A DNA stretch of 64,000 bases from Streptomyces sp. NBC_00259 (GCF_036181745.1 NZ_CP108080.1:3596001-3660000), one strand, 5' to 3'. Shown: positions 8,617-17,262, counted from the stretch's first letter. Notes: generated from the letters alone by a model not told the origin. Numbers and translations are program-made.

Positions 8617-9447
8617 ATGTCCCCGCGCGCCACCCCGCCCCCGTCCCGCCCCGTGGGCGCGGTGACCCGCGGCACGACCAATCCCAATCGGCTGCGCCGC
8701 ATGGACCGCTGGATCGCCGCCGTGCAGGGCCCGGAGCTGCGCCGCTCGGCCGCCGCGCCGGTCGCGGTCGACCTCGGGTACGGGGCGGCCCCCTGGACCG
8801 CCGTGGAACTGCTCCAGCGGCTGCGCGCCGCGGAACCCCGCACCTCGGTCGTGGGCGTCGAGATCGAACCGGCCCGGGTGGTGGCGGCGCGTCCGTACGA
8901 GCGGGACGGGCTGACCTTCGTGCACGGCGGCTTCGAGGTCCCGCTGCCGGACGCCTCCGTACGCCCGACCGTCATCAGAGCGGCGAACGTGCTGCGCCAG
9001 TACGACGAGGACCAGGTCGCCGCGGTCTGGCGGCGGCTGTGCGCCCGGCTCGCACCCGGCGGACTGCTGGTCGAGGGCACATGCGACGAGATCGGCCGTC
9101 GGCACGTCTGGGTGGCCCTGGGCCCGGAAGGGCCGAGGACCGTGACGTTCGCCACCCGGCTCGGTTCGCTGGAGCGGCCCTCCGACCTCGCCGAACGGCT
9201 GCCCAAGGCGCTCATCCACCGCAATGTGCCCGGCGAGCCGGTGCACGCCTTCCTGCGGGACTTCGACCGGGCGTGGGCGGCCGCCGCGCCGTACGCCTCG
9301 CTCGGCGCCCGGCAGCGCTGGCTCAGGGCGGTTCGGGACCTGTCCGCCGACTGGCCGCTGGCGGACGCCGCCGCGGACGGGCAACGCCGGTGGCGACAGG
9401 GCGAAGTGACGGTGAACTGGTCCGCCCTGGCGCCCAATTCGGGCTGA
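8617..9447 (+). CDS. SAM-dependent methyltransferase-like protein
   Basis: Class I methyltransferase-fold protein of 276 aa. Motif I is AVDLGYGAAPWTAVELLQ (about residues 50-65) and the acidic end of strand 2 is VVGVEIEPARV. A later strand gives the RLAPGGLLVEGTCDE stretch typical of the family. The start at ATG 8617 (MSPRATPPPSRP) follows a long non-coding region with direct repeats; the in-frame extension upstream is low-complexity shadow. The substrate is unknown. A conserved Streptomyces neighbour of mshA, but no direct mycothiol role can be claimed. Confidence 0.85.
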   Translation: MSPRATPPPSRPVGAVTRGTTNPNRLRRMDRWIAAVQGPELRRSAAAPVAVDLGYGAAPWTAVELLQRLRAAEPRTSVVGVEIEPARVVAARPYERDGLTFVHGGFEVPLPDASVRPTVIRAANVLRQYDEDQVAAVWRRLCARLAPGGLLVEGTCDEIGRRHVWVALGPEGPRTVTFATRLGSLERPSDLAERLPKALIHRNVPGEPVHAFLRDFDRAWAAAAPYASLGARQRWLRAVRDLSADWPLADAAADGQRRWRQGEVTVNWSALAPNSG

Positions 9448-9638
9448 ACGGACAGCGATGAGGGGGACGGGGGAACGCTGCCTGGCCTTTGTTCGTCTGA
9501 GACGGGTGAGTGTGATCGCAGCGATGGTCCATCCGCAGGACAGGTGGGGTGCCTGGACGGGTGACAGGCCGGAGCTGCGTCGGACTTGCTCTGTCGCTTT
9601 GGCGCGGGTCGTGGCACCATCGCGTCGACAGCCGTAAG

Positions 9639-9651
9639 TTACTGACGGTAA
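9639..9651. promoter_or_regulatory. Short palindrome upstream of the NlpC/P60 gene
   Basis: TTAC-TGACG-GTAA is a 13-bp palindrome 43 bp upstream of the GTG start, in an AT-rich island that probably holds the promoter. It could be a repressor site, but it is short. Confidence 0.3.
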
Positions 9652-9693
9652 ATCACATTTAAGCGTTGTCTGGCGTTGTCCGGAGGGGGACTT

Positions 9694-10761
9694 GTGAACC
9701 GACGCCGTTGTGCCGCCGCCGCGATCACGGTCGTCTGCGCCGTGACGCTGCTGGTATCGCCGGGGCAGGCATTTGCGGCGCCCGCGCCGCCCGGCCCCCC
9801 GAAGAAGAGCCTCGAAGAGGTGCGCAAGGAGCTCGACGAGCTCTATCACAAGGCTTCTTCCGCCACCGACGCGTACAACCTCGCCGAGGAGCAGGCGAAG
9901 CAGCAGTCGGACCAGATCGTGCAGCTGGCCAAGGAGATAGTGAAGGGCCAGGCGCGGATCGACGACCTCAAGGACCGCGCGGGCGCCACCGCCCGCGCCC
10001 AGTACCGGGGCGGCGGCCTGCCGCCCGAGGCACAGTTCGCGCTCACCGACGACCCCCAGCTCTTCCTCGACGCCGTCGGCCGCATCAATTCGGGCGGCAA
10101 GGCGACGAAGGACCTTCTCGGTGAAATGAACCGCACCCAGGCCGACTTGGCGGCGTACAGCCGGGAGGCCAGCACCCAGTGGGCCCGGCTGGAGGCCAAC
10201 CGGGTCAAGCAGGAGAAGGCCAAGAAGGAGATCAACAAGCAGATCGCCGCGGCGAAGAGCATAGAGAAGCAGCTGCAGAAGGAAGAGCTGGCGCGGCTGC
10301 TGAAGCTGGAGCAGGACGCCGCGTACCGCGCCCAGACCGCCTGGCTCGGCTCCGGTGTCCTCAAGGAGATCAACGGCCGCGCGACCGAGCAGGGCAAGGC
10401 GGCGGTCGCGTTCGCGACGAAGCAGATCGGCAAGCCGTATGTATGGGGCGCGGAGGGACCGGGGTCGTACGACTGCTCCGGCCTGACCTCGCAGGCTTGG
10501 GCGGCGGCGGGGCGCGGCATCCCGCGTACCTCGCAGGAGCAGTGGCGACAGCTGCCGCGCATCGACATCAAGGACATGCGCCCCGGTGATCTGATCATCT
10601 ACCACGCGGACGCGAGCCATGTGGGGATGTACGTCGGGGACGGCGCCATCGTGCACGCACCGCGCCCGGGGCGGAACGTGACACTGGCGGGTGCGGGATC
10701 GATGGCGATTCTCGGGGTCGTACGCCCGGACAAGCAGATGGCCGCAGACCCGGACAATTAG
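9694..10761 (+). CDS. Secreted NlpC/P60 peptidoglycan endopeptidase
   Basis: Exported cell-wall hydrolase of 355 aa, expected to cut the peptide stem of peptidoglycan. GTG 9694 follows a GGAGGGGG site and opens a Sec signal peptide (VNRRRCAAAAITVV, cleavage near AFAAP). Residues 35-220 form a long charged coiled coil (EEVRKELDELYHK, AKKEINKQIAAAKS), as in RipA-like enzymes, where it restrains or positions the catalytic domain. The C-terminal NlpC/P60 domain has Cys261 in YDCSGL, His309 in SHVGMYVG and His321 in IVHAPRPG. A strong terminator follows. The stop codon lies in a degenerate repeat array. Confidence 0.93.
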   Translation: MNRRRCAAAAITVVCAVTLLVSPGQAFAAPAPPGPPKKSLEEVRKELDELYHKASSATDAYNLAEEQAKQQSDQIVQLAKEIVKGQARIDDLKDRAGATARAQYRGGGLPPEAQFALTDDPQLFLDAVGRINSGGKATKDLLGEMNRTQADLAAYSREASTQWARLEANRVKQEKAKKEINKQIAAAKSIEKQLQKEELARLLKLEQDAAYRAQTAWLGSGVLKEINGRATEQGKAAVAFATKQIGKPYVWGAEGPGSYDCSGLTSQAWAAAGRGIPRTSQEQWRQLPRIDIKDMRPGDLIIYHADASHVGMYVGDGAIVHAPRPGRNVTLAGAGSMAILGVVRPDKQMAADPDN

Positions 10762-10886
10762 ACGGTCGTTCACCCGGCACGTAGGCGGCCGTACACCCGG
10801 ACAGGTGGGCGGCCGGCGAACGGGCAAGGGACGGCCAGCCAACCGGACAAGTGAGCGGAACCACACCAAACCGGGCGGAGTGAGCC
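10746..10886 (+). repeat. Degenerate tandem repeats starting at the NlpC/P60 stop codon
   Basis: The last codons of the gene (CCGGACAATTAGACGG) recur five times in altered form, as CCGGCACGTAGGCGG, CCGGACAGGTGGGCGG, CGGGCAAGGGACGG, CCGGACAAGTGAGCGG and CCGGGCGGAGTGAGCCGG. Several copies again carry TAG or TGA. The rest of the 339-bp gap to the next gene holds the terminator and the promoter region of the phosphatase gene. Confidence 0.7.
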
Positions 10887-10918
10887 GGGTCACGCGGGAG
10901 TTGCGTGACCCGGCTCAC
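10880..10918 (+). terminator. 16-bp hairpin terminator after the NlpC/P60 gene
   Basis: The arms 10880-10895 and 10903-10918 are perfectly complementary (GTGAGCCGGGTCACGC) with a 7-nt loop. There is no T-tract, as is common in Streptomyces. Confidence 0.85.
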
Positions 10919-11100
10919 CTGCTGCGCGTGACGTTCGTCATCACCCGGACGGCAACTACCTCCCGATGCGCGGCATATGCCATCGACTCTTCCCGGAACG
11001 CCATTCCCCCGCACCCCCGGCTACCGCTATGGTCCCGGTCTGGCGGGACGTCGATCGTCGTCCCACCGCGCCCTCGGGGGGAGGGAAGGAAAACACACCG

Positions 11101-12420
11101 ATGCCCGTACCCGTTCCGCGCCAGCGGACCGGCTCACCAGTCGCCGTAGGCACCACCGCAGCAGGACCCACCTCAGGACCCACAGCCGCAGGACCCCTCG
11201 CCGCCGGCTCCGTCACGGAGGCCGCCGGCGGTGGCGACCTGACCCTGCTCGTCATCGAGGACGACCCGGCGGGCACCTTCACCGTCCCCGAGCTGCTGGG
11301 CGACGCCGGTACGCGCGTCCGCATCCGCACGGCCCGCAACCTCACCGAGGCCGAGCGGCTCCTCACCGACGACGTCCACTGCATCCTCGTCGACCTCGCG
11401 CTGCCCGGATCCTCCCGTGACCGCGCGGACGGCGACGAGCTCGCCGTACTGCGCCACGTGCTCCGCATCGCGCCGCGCCACGCCGTGCTCGCGCTGACCG
11501 CGGACGCGGACGCCGACCGCGCGGCCGAGGCCGTACGGGTCGGCGCACAGGACTTCCTGCACCGCGACGAGCTGGACGGGCGGCTGCTGAGCCGCGCCAT
11601 CCGGTACGCCGTCGAGCGCAAGCGCGCCGACAGCACCCAGGTGAAGCTCGCCGAGTCCCGGCTGCGGGCGCAGGAGAACGCCCGGCTGGAGCGCGGCCTG
11701 CTGCCCACACCGCTGCTCCAGGGCTCCGACCTGCGGTTCGCGGCCCGCTACCGCCCGGGGCGCTCGCGCGCGCTGCTCGGCGGCGACTTCTACGACACGG
11801 TCCGCACGCCGGACGGCACCGTCCACGCGATGATCGGCGACGTCTGCGGCCACGGGCCCGACGAGGCGGCGCTCGGCGTGGAGCTGCGGATCGCGTGGCG
11901 GGCGCTGACCTTCGCGGGCCTGTGCGGCGACGAGCTGCTCTCCACGCTTCAGCAGGTGCTGGAGCACGAACGGGAGAGCGAGGAGATCTTCGCGACCCTC
12001 TGCACGGTCGACATCGCACCCGACGGCCGGCGCGCGGGCCTGTGCCTGGCCGGGCACCCCTCGCCGCTGATCGCCCGCAAGGGCCGGCCGGCGCAGCTGC
12101 TCCCGTACGAGAACGGCGGCCCGGCGCTGGGCCTGCTGCCGCGCGCCCGCTGGCCGCGCCGGCAGGTGGAGCTGGGCCCCGCGTGGAGCCTGATGATGTA
12201 CACGGACGGCCTCATCGAGGGCCGGACCTCGACCGACGGGGAGCGTCTGGGTCAGGACGGCATGGTCGACATGATCAACCGCCAGCTGACGGCGGGACTG
12301 CGCGGCGAGGCGCTGCTGGAGGCCGCCGTGGCGGAGGTGCGCGAGCTGAACGGCGGCGATCTGACGGACGACGTGGCCGTGCTGCTTCTGGACCGGGACC
12401 GGGACCGGGCACGCGACTGA
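11101..12420 (+). CDS. Receiver-PP2C (SpoIIE/RsbU-type) serine phosphatase
   Basis: Cytoplasmic signalling protein of 439 aa that likely dephosphorylates an anti-sigma antagonist. It has a low-complexity N terminus (1-40), then a response-regulator receiver (about 42-165) with the acidic pair in VIEDDP and the phospho-acceptor Asp in ILVDLALPG. The receiver's usual Lys is replaced by Arg (DFLHRDEL), so phosphorylation may be altered. A linker helix leads to the PP2C domain with GGDFYD, GDVCGHGPDEA, MMYTDGLIE and LTDDVAVLLL, which hold the metal-binding Asp residues. ATG 11101 follows a GGGAGGGAAGG site. It stands alone between two terminators or repeats. Confidence 0.9.
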   Translation: MPVPVPRQRTGSPVAVGTTAAGPTSGPTAAGPLAAGSVTEAAGGGDLTLLVIEDDPAGTFTVPELLGDAGTRVRIRTARNLTEAERLLTDDVHCILVDLALPGSSRDRADGDELAVLRHVLRIAPRHAVLALTADADADRAAEAVRVGAQDFLHRDELDGRLLSRAIRYAVERKRADSTQVKLAESRLRAQENARLERGLLPTPLLQGSDLRFAARYRPGRSRALLGGDFYDTVRTPDGTVHAMIGDVCGHGPDEAALGVELRIAWRALTFAGLCGDELLSTLQQVLEHERESEEIFATLCTVDIAPDGRRAGLCLAGHPSPLIARKGRPAQLLPYENGGPALGLLPRARWPRRQVELGPAWSLMMYTDGLIEGRTSTDGERLGQDGMVDMINRQLTAGLRGEALLEAAVAEVRELNGGDLTDDVAVLLLDRDRDRARD

Positions 12421-12528
12421 GGCCCGGCGAGACGCTGCGGGGCCGGAGCGACTCTGAGGGGTGCTTGCGGGGGGGCCGGTCGGGCGGGTGCTTGCAGGGG
12501 TGCCGGTCAGGCGCCTGAGCAAGCTGAG

Positions 12529-12589
12529 CCGGTTATCGTCCTGGCGCCTGCCGGTTATCGCCCTTTCCTGCTCCTGCCGGTTATCGTCC
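12529..12589 (-). repeat. Threefold repeat of the DUF2516 stop-codon region
   Basis: The sequence CCGGTTATCG(T/C)CC occurs at 12529-12541, 12551-12561 and 12577-12589. The last copy contains the TAA stop of the minus-strand membrane protein; the other two copies lie after it and each carry the same TAA. Confidence 0.75.
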
Positions 12590-12913
12590 GCCGTTGTAGG
12601 GCCCGTACGGCCCGTCGCTGCTGGAACCGCCCTGTCGGCCGCCGCCGGAGACCTGCCGGAGCGCGGGCCGGACGTCGACCATGAAGACGATCGTGGCGAT
12701 CAGTCCGGCGATCTGCAGGAAGAGCATCGGTACGAGCAGATTCACGGCGACCGTGATGCCGAGCAGGATCAGCCAGAACATCTTCGTCTGCTTGTCGGCC
12801 GCGCGGTACGCGTCCTCACGGGCGAATACGGCGATACCCAGCGCGACCACGGCGAGAATGAGCATCGCCAGGTTGAGCAGCCAGAGAATCGTGCCGAATC
12901 CTGCGAGCAACAT
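12581..12913 (-). CDS. Small membrane protein of the DUF2516 family
   Basis: Integral membrane protein of 110 aa and unknown role. Three or four hydrophobic segments are visible: LLAGFGTILWLLNLAMLILA, then a polar loop (REDAYRAADKQTK), then FWLILLGITVAVNLLVPM and LFLQIAGLIATIVFMVD. The tail is short and Gly-rich (SGGGRQGG...GPYNGG). The ATG at 12913 was chosen because it lies nine nt after a GGCGG site; the GTG at 12922 abuts that site. It lies downstream of and on the same strand as the HbhA-like gene, separated from it by a terminator. Confidence 0.85.
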   Translation of the reverse strand: MLLAGFGTILWLLNLAMLILAVVALGIAVFAREDAYRAADKQTKMFWLILLGITVAVNLLVPMLFLQIAGLIATIVFMVDVRPALRQVSGGGRQGGSSSDGPYGPYNGGR

Positions 12914-12987
12914 GCTGAGCACCGCCTAGTGAGTTGAAGCGCGTCACGACCACGCTACGGCCAGGACATGGCCAACGTACCCGGACA

Positions 12988-13020
12988 ACGGGCCGGGAAC
13001 CCTGAAGGTGCCCGGCCCGT
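12988..13020 (-). terminator. Hairpin terminator after the HbhA-like gene
   Basis: The arms 12988-12997 (ACGGGCCGGG) and 13011-13020 are perfect over 10 bp with a 13-nt loop, 15 bp after the stop codon. Confidence 0.8.
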
Positions 13021-13034
13021 GGGGTGTGAAGGTC

Positions 13035-13640
13035 CTACTTCGGGGCCTGCGGGGAGGTGGTCTTCTTCGCCGCGGGCTTACGGCCGGCGGGCTTGCGCGC
13101 GGCCGGCGGAGCGGGCTTCTTGTCCTCGGCCTTCGCCTCGGTCTTCGCCTCCGCCTTCGGGGCGTCCTGGCCCTTCGGCTCGTCGGCGTTGGGCTCGACG
13201 GCGACCGCGATCTCCGCGATCTCCTCGGCGGCCTCGCCGCGCCACGCCTTGACCGTCTGCTCGCCGTGCTCGGCGACCTTCTCGTACGTCTCGCGGGCCC
13301 GGACCGCGTACTCGGCGGCGACACCGACGCTCCGCAGCGCCAGGTCCTGCGCGCTCTCGCCGAGCTTCTTCAGGTCGGTGTCCAGGTTCCCGAGCACCTC
13401 GGTGACCTTGGCCTGCACGGTGGCCTGGGCCTCCTTGGCCTGAGCGGTCACCTTCGCCTGCACGGCCTTCGGGTCGGTCTCGCGCACGGCATCGATCCGC
13501 GCGGGCGCCTCGGCACGCAGCTGCTCGATCAGCGCGGGCACCTTCCGGGCCTGCTGCACGGCGAGGTCGGCCGTACCGGCCGCGAAGTAGAGGGGGGTCG
13601 GGTCGGTGAGGGTCTTACGCAGGTCATCAGTGATGGCCAT
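13035..13640 (-). CDS. Heparin-binding haemagglutinin (HbhA)-like protein
   Basis: Protein of 201 aa resembling mycobacterial HbhA, a surface and lipid-associated protein. It starts MAITDDLRKTLTDPTPLYFAAGTADLAVQQ, the HbhA N terminus. Residues 40-140 form a long amphipathic coiled coil rich in Ala, Glu, Lys and Val. The C-terminal 50 residues are a Lys/Ala/Pro tail with repeats such as RKPAGRKPAAKK, the heparin- and DNA-binding tail type. No signal peptide is seen. It sits 42 bp after an XRE regulator on the same strand, so the two probably form an operon. The role in Streptomyces is unknown. Confidence 0.88.
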   Translation of the reverse strand: MAITDDLRKTLTDPTPLYFAAGTADLAVQQARKVPALIEQLRAEAPARIDAVRETDPKAVQAKVTAQAKEAQATVQAKVTEVLGNLDTDLKKLGESAQDLALRSVGVAAEYAVRARETYEKVAEHGEQTVKAWRGEAAEEIAEIAVAVEPNADEPKGQDAPKAEAKTEAKAEDKKPAPPAARKPAGRKPAAKKTTSPQAPK

Positions 13641-13682
13641 GACTGTGGTCCTCCCGGATCGCAGATTCGTCGGTTCGGTCGT

Positions 13683-14117
13683 TCAGACTTCGGGTGATGA
13701 GGGTTGGTCGGCACCACTTGCTGCGGCCGTGCGGGGGCCGTCCTCGGCGGTGTCCTTATCCGTATCGGCGTCGAAGCCGTTCTCCTTGCGGAAAGACTCG
13801 TAGATCTGCAGCAGCACCTGCTTCTGCCGCTCGTTGATCGAGGGATCGGCCAGGATGACGGCCCGCGTCTCCAGCTCGTCCCGCTCCCGCTCGTCCAGAA
13901 TCCCGGCCCGCACGTAAAGCGTCTCCGCGGAGATCCGCAGCGCCTTGGCGACCTGCTGCAACACCTCCGCGCTCGGCTTGCGCAGCCCGCGCTCGATCTG
14001 GCTCAGATACGGATTGGACACCCCGGCGGCATCGGCGAGCTGCCGCAGCGAGAGCTGCGCGCTGCGCCGCTGCTCGCGGAGGTAGTCACCGAGATTGCCG
14101 ACGTTGAGTGATGCCAT
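13683..14117 (-). CDS. XRE-family transcriptional regulator
   Basis: DNA-binding protein of 144 aa. The helix-turn-helix occupies residues 10-65 with LSLRQLADAAGVSNPYLSQI as its core and IERGLRKPSAEVLQQVAKAL completing the XRE domain. A second helical part (LDERERDELETRAVILADPS) is followed by an acidic, disordered tail. The gene lies just upstream of the HbhA-like gene in the same direction. A perfect 26-bp palindrome 28 bp upstream of its start is the obvious candidate for its own operator. Regulation of the HbhA-like gene and itself is inferred. Confidence 0.92.
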   Translation of the reverse strand: MASLNVGNLGDYLREQRRSAQLSLRQLADAAGVSNPYLSQIERGLRKPSAEVLQQVAKALRISAETLYVRAGILDERERDELETRAVILADPSINERQKQVLLQIYESFRKENGFDADTDKDTAEDGPRTAAASGADQPSSPEV

Positions 14118-14145
14118 GCCACTGATGGTGCAACATCCGCGCTAA

Positions 14146-14171
14146 CTATTGCAAGCAGCTGCTTGCAATAG
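14146..14171. promoter_or_regulatory. Perfect 26-bp palindrome, likely operator of the XRE gene
   Basis: CTATTGCAAGCAG is followed directly by its exact reverse complement, giving a 26-bp perfect palindrome centred between 14158 and 14159. It is AT-richer than its surroundings and sits in the promoter position of the XRE gene. Confidence 0.75.
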
Positions 14172-14346
14172 TGTGCTCCATCACCCGGACGGTCCCTGTG
14201 ACGGAGCACCGTAGGTATCAGTTGACCAGGACAACCGTCACCGCTCGGCTTGGCGGACTCCCGTGCAGGCAAGGACTGCTGTCCCGGCGCAGCGTAGGTG
14301 GCGGATTCTCAGGGCTTCGGAGTTCGACCTCGTGGATTCTCACCCG

Positions 14347-14760
14347 TTACCGAGGGCGACCAGACGGCAAGGTCCCGCCGGGCAGCGAGACGAAGCGCCA
14401 TCCTCGCGGTCCTGTGATCTGCCAAGCTTCGAACGACGTGTCGGCCGAACACGTCACATGCGTGCCGCTGTCGAACACCATCCGCAGGACGCCGGACTTG
14501 AACGCCACCGCGGACAGGACTTTCGCCCCGAACAGTGGAAGAGCCGCAGCCACGTCCTGGCACCCCGGCGTCAGAGGCAGGCCAGGACTGGTGTGGAGTG
14601 ACCCTGCCGAGAGCCGAGCCGGCGCTTCCAGCACGACTTCCCACCCTGCGTCGAGGGCGAGCGTCAGCCGAAAGTCGATGCAGACCCTGGCGACACTCAA
14701 GCCTCGGAGGTTCAGGACCCAGCGGTCCTCATGCTCGAACGGCTCCACTTCGGTGCTCAT
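14347..14760 (-). CDS. Hypothetical protein (DUF6188-like)
   Basis: Protein of about 137 aa with alternating beta strands and no signal or membrane segment. It contains SVARVCIDFRLTLALDAGWEV and a C-terminal DTSFEAWQITGPRGWRFVSLPGG, a pattern I associate with the actinobacterial DUF6188 family of unknown function. The start is uncertain: ATG 14760 has no good ribosome binding site, and GTG 14778 is in frame six codons upstream. Codon bias is normal for the region. It is a monocistronic minus-strand gene. Confidence 0.65.
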   Translation of the reverse strand: MSTEVEPFEHEDRWVLNLRGLSVARVCIDFRLTLALDAGWEVVLEAPARLSAGSLHTSPGLPLTPGCQDVAAALPLFGAKVLSAVAFKSGVLRMVFDSGTHVTCSADTSFEAWQITGPRGWRFVSLPGGTLPSGRPR

Positions 14761-14928
14761 CACCGCGCCATGGTCCACTCCATCGCAGGCGCCAAGGGAT
14801 TTTGCTCCTCCTCGGCGTCACCGAGAACCCGCCCGCGCGCGCCTGTGAGTACTCGGTCCGCTGCCCCGCTCGGCCACAGGGGACTCGCGCCCGTCCCGCC
14901 CGCCTCGCTCAACCTGAGCAGGCGTTTC

Positions 14929-15825
14929 TCACTGCCTGTCGTGGTCCTCGCCGGCTGCCGGTGCGGCGTACGCGAAGTCGTACACGGCGACGTCGGTGAC
15001 CCGGACGTACCCGATGCGCTGGTAGAGGGCGTTGCTGGTGGGGTTGGCCGCGTTCGTGTACAGCACGACCTCCTTGGCGCCTGCGGCCAGCGCGGCCCGG
15101 GTCACCTCGACCGTCACGGCGCCCGCGTAGCCGCGACCACGCAGGTGGGCCGGCGTGTAGACGGGGTCCACCCGGACCTGGCCGCCGACCATCGGGTTCA
15201 CGCCCGCCATGGAGACGGGCGTGCCGTCCGGGGTCTCCCAGAACGTATAGCGCTTCTCGGCGAAGCGTGTGCCGGACCAGGAAGCGGCGTCGATGGAGAC
15301 GTCCTCGCCAACGTCCGCGGCGAACTCGCGGCACCAGCGCATGAGGTGCTCATGGTCCTGCTCGCCCAGGAGTCGGCCCCCGCCCGCCGGAACCGGCTCC
15401 GGCGGGGTGAGCGTGCCGAGACGGTACAGGTGGAGCCGAACACGAAGCGTCGGCGAAGCACCTGTGTGCCGCTGCCAGGCCTCGGCGAAAGCAGTGGCGG
15501 TGCTCTCTTCCGCGGTGACGTAGGGAACGGTGTGCCCGAGGGCGACCAGGTGGGCGGCGAGCACATCGGCCTGCTCGGGAGTGAGAGACGTGACGCTCAG
15601 GCCGCGGGCCGGGAAGCGGAGGAAGGTGGCGTGGACCTCGCCCGCTCGCTCCAGTCTGCCGAAGACGGGGGTTCCGGCACCGTGTGCGGCCACCCCCAGT
15701 GTGCGTAGCTTCTCGGTCAGTGTCAGCCACGTGGTGTGCAGAACGGGGCGCGAGCGCAGGAACTCCCCTGCTCGGGCGAGGAAGTCGTCGACGTTTTCGG
15801 TGAGGTGCCAGTCATCCGGGCGCAT
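14929..15825 (-). CDS. GNAT-family N-acetyltransferase
   Basis: Acetyl-CoA-dependent acyltransferase of 298 aa. The C-terminal GNAT domain has the acetyl-CoA loop in VYTPAHLRGRGYAGAVTVEV and the closing motif TNAANPTSNALYQRIGYVRV. The N-terminal 150 residues are a divergent GNAT-like or regulatory half, as in many two-domain actinobacterial members. The substrate is unknown. The start at 15825 opens MRPDDWHLTENVDDF. It is divergent from the DinB gene. Confidence 0.88.
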   Translation of the reverse strand: MRPDDWHLTENVDDFLARAGEFLRSRPVLHTTWLTLTEKLRTLGVAAHGAGTPVFGRLERAGEVHATFLRFPARGLSVTSLTPEQADVLAAHLVALGHTVPYVTAEESTATAFAEAWQRHTGASPTLRVRLHLYRLGTLTPPEPVPAGGGRLLGEQDHEHLMRWCREFAADVGEDVSIDAASWSGTRFAEKRYTFWETPDGTPVSMAGVNPMVGGQVRVDPVYTPAHLRGRGYAGAVTVEVTRAALAAGAKEVVLYTNAANPTSNALYQRIGYVRVTDVAVYDFAYAAPAAGEDHDRQ

Positions 15826-15957
15826 GCGTCATGATCTCCGATGCGCTCGCTGCGGGGAATACGAGAGCACGAACACTCGGCGTCCCACTCCATCCGAGGC
15901 ACCCCGGGTCAGACCTGCGCCCTGCCTCAGCATCAGCGAGACGGGCAGACTGGCCCC

Positions 15958-16551
15958 ATGACCGCATCGGATGCCAAGGCCGACCTTCACTTCTACCTGC
16001 AGTCCGCCCGTGACGCCCTGCTGTGGAAGCTCGAAGGGCTCTCGGAGTACGACAGCCGCCGCCCGCTGACGCCGACCGGGACGAACCTCCTGGGGCTGGT
16101 GAAGCACGCGGCCAGTGTGGAACTGGGCTACCTCGGCGACACCTTCGGACGGCTGACCGGCGAGCCGACGCCCTGGGTCGAGGACGGCGCGGAGTCCAAC
16201 GCGGACATGTGGGCCACCGCGGACGAGTCCCGCGAGCAGATCGTGGAGCTCTACCGTCGGGCGTGGGCGCACGCGGACGCGACGATCGACGCGCTCGCGC
16301 TGGACACGATCGGCAGGGTGCCGTGGTGGCCCAGCGGCACGGACGAGGTGACGTTGCACCATGCAGTGGTGCGCGTGATCGCTGATACGCACCGCCATGC
16401 CGGGCATGCCGACATCCTCCGGGAACTCATGGACGGCGCCGTGGGGATGAGCAAGGGCAACACGAGCATGGTGACGGGCGACGCCGCGTGGTGGGAGGAG
16501 TACCGCAGCCGACTGGAACGTGCGGCTCAGGAAGCCGACCGCAACGCGTGA
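15958..16551 (+). CDS. DinB family protein (DUF664-type)
   Basis: Four-helix-bundle protein of 197 aa of the DinB/YfiT superfamily, often metal-dependent thiol transferases in organisms that use mycothiol or bacillithiol. The metal ligands fit KHAASVELGYLGD (His near residue 52) and DTHRHAGHADILRELMDG (two His near residue 145). The start at ATG 15958 opens MTASDAKADLHFYLQ; the upstream in-frame extension is shadow. The substrate is unknown. The conserved ILRE(L/Q)ID-like motif supports the DUF664 subgroup. Confidence 0.88.
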   Translation: MTASDAKADLHFYLQSARDALLWKLEGLSEYDSRRPLTPTGTNLLGLVKHAASVELGYLGDTFGRLTGEPTPWVEDGAESNADMWATADESREQIVELYRRAWAHADATIDALALDTIGRVPWWPSGTDEVTLHHAVVRVIADTHRHAGHADILRELMDGAVGMSKGNTSMVTGDAAWWEEYRSRLERAAQEADRNA

Positions 16552-16597
16552 CGTCGGTCAGCCCCAGCCGAAGGCCACCTGCGCGCCGCCCGAGCGG

Positions 16598-17125
16598 CTA
16601 AGGCGCCCGCAGCCACTCCGCCAGTGCCGCGAAGTCCACATCCGTGAGGCCGTGGCAGGGATCGACACGATGGAGCAGCGCCCGTCCTCGGTGGTGTGTG
16701 GCGACCCAGGCCCGGTCGGTATCCGTGACCTCGTCGTCCACCCACAGGAAGGAACGGCCTGCTGCCCAGTCGACGAGAGGCCGGGTCTTCCAATGGAGTC
16801 CGCTCCGTTCTTCCTCATCGGACTCCTCCGGCCAGAGCACCACGGGCAGATCCGGCAGACCGAGCCACGGCGCAACGCACTCGTTCGCATCGTCCATCCA
16901 CGTGGTCGCCCACACCAGCTCGCATGCCAGCGTCGCCAGTCGCGGTCCGTGCGCCGGATCGATCCTCGCCAGCAGCGGGTTCGCGGCGGCAGCCCGCGGC
17001 CCGGAGCCCGAGTGATACGTCGGGTATCCATCGGGATACTGCTGCGGCGTCGCCCCGAACGGAATCAGAGGGCCGTCGACATCGAGAAAGAGAAGCGGCC
17101 GCTGCCTTCCGGGACCAGTCACCAC
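16598..17125 (-). CDS. HAD-superfamily hydrolase-like protein
   Basis: Cytoplasmic protein of 175 aa. The HAD motif I is LLFLDVDGPLIPFG with the nucleophile and acid at Asp15 and Asp17. ELVWATTWMDDANECVAPWLGLP and SFLWVDDEVTDTDRAWV follow, a pattern of the HAD domain found in Swiss-Army-Knife RNA-repair proteins, here as a stand-alone domain. The start is GTG 17125 or the adjacent GTG 17122. Whether it acts on RNA ends or small phosphate esters cannot be told. Confidence 0.82.
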   Translation of the reverse strand: MVTGPGRQRPLLFLDVDGPLIPFGATPQQYPDGYPTYHSGSGPRAAAANPLLARIDPAHGPRLATLACELVWATTWMDDANECVAPWLGLPDLPVVLWPEESDEEERSGLHWKTRPLVDWAAGRSFLWVDDEVTDTDRAWVATHHRGRALLHRVDPCHGLTDVDFAALAEWLRAP

Positions 17126-17262
17126 TGCACGATAGCCCTGCCTTGCCGACGCGGCAGCCGCCGCATTCCCCCGCGGCCAGCCGGCCCCGGATCAGGTGCG
17201 GTCAGCCGGCGCCGGAGCGGGAGGACTCGGGGTTACGGCGCCCGCCGGATCGCTTCTCGCCG

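Noticed and set aside
9448..9693. Possible c-di-AMP (ydaO) riboswitch before the NlpC/P60 gene
   Set aside because: Such riboswitches precede some Streptomyces cell-wall hydrolase genes, but the conserved motif was not seen here.
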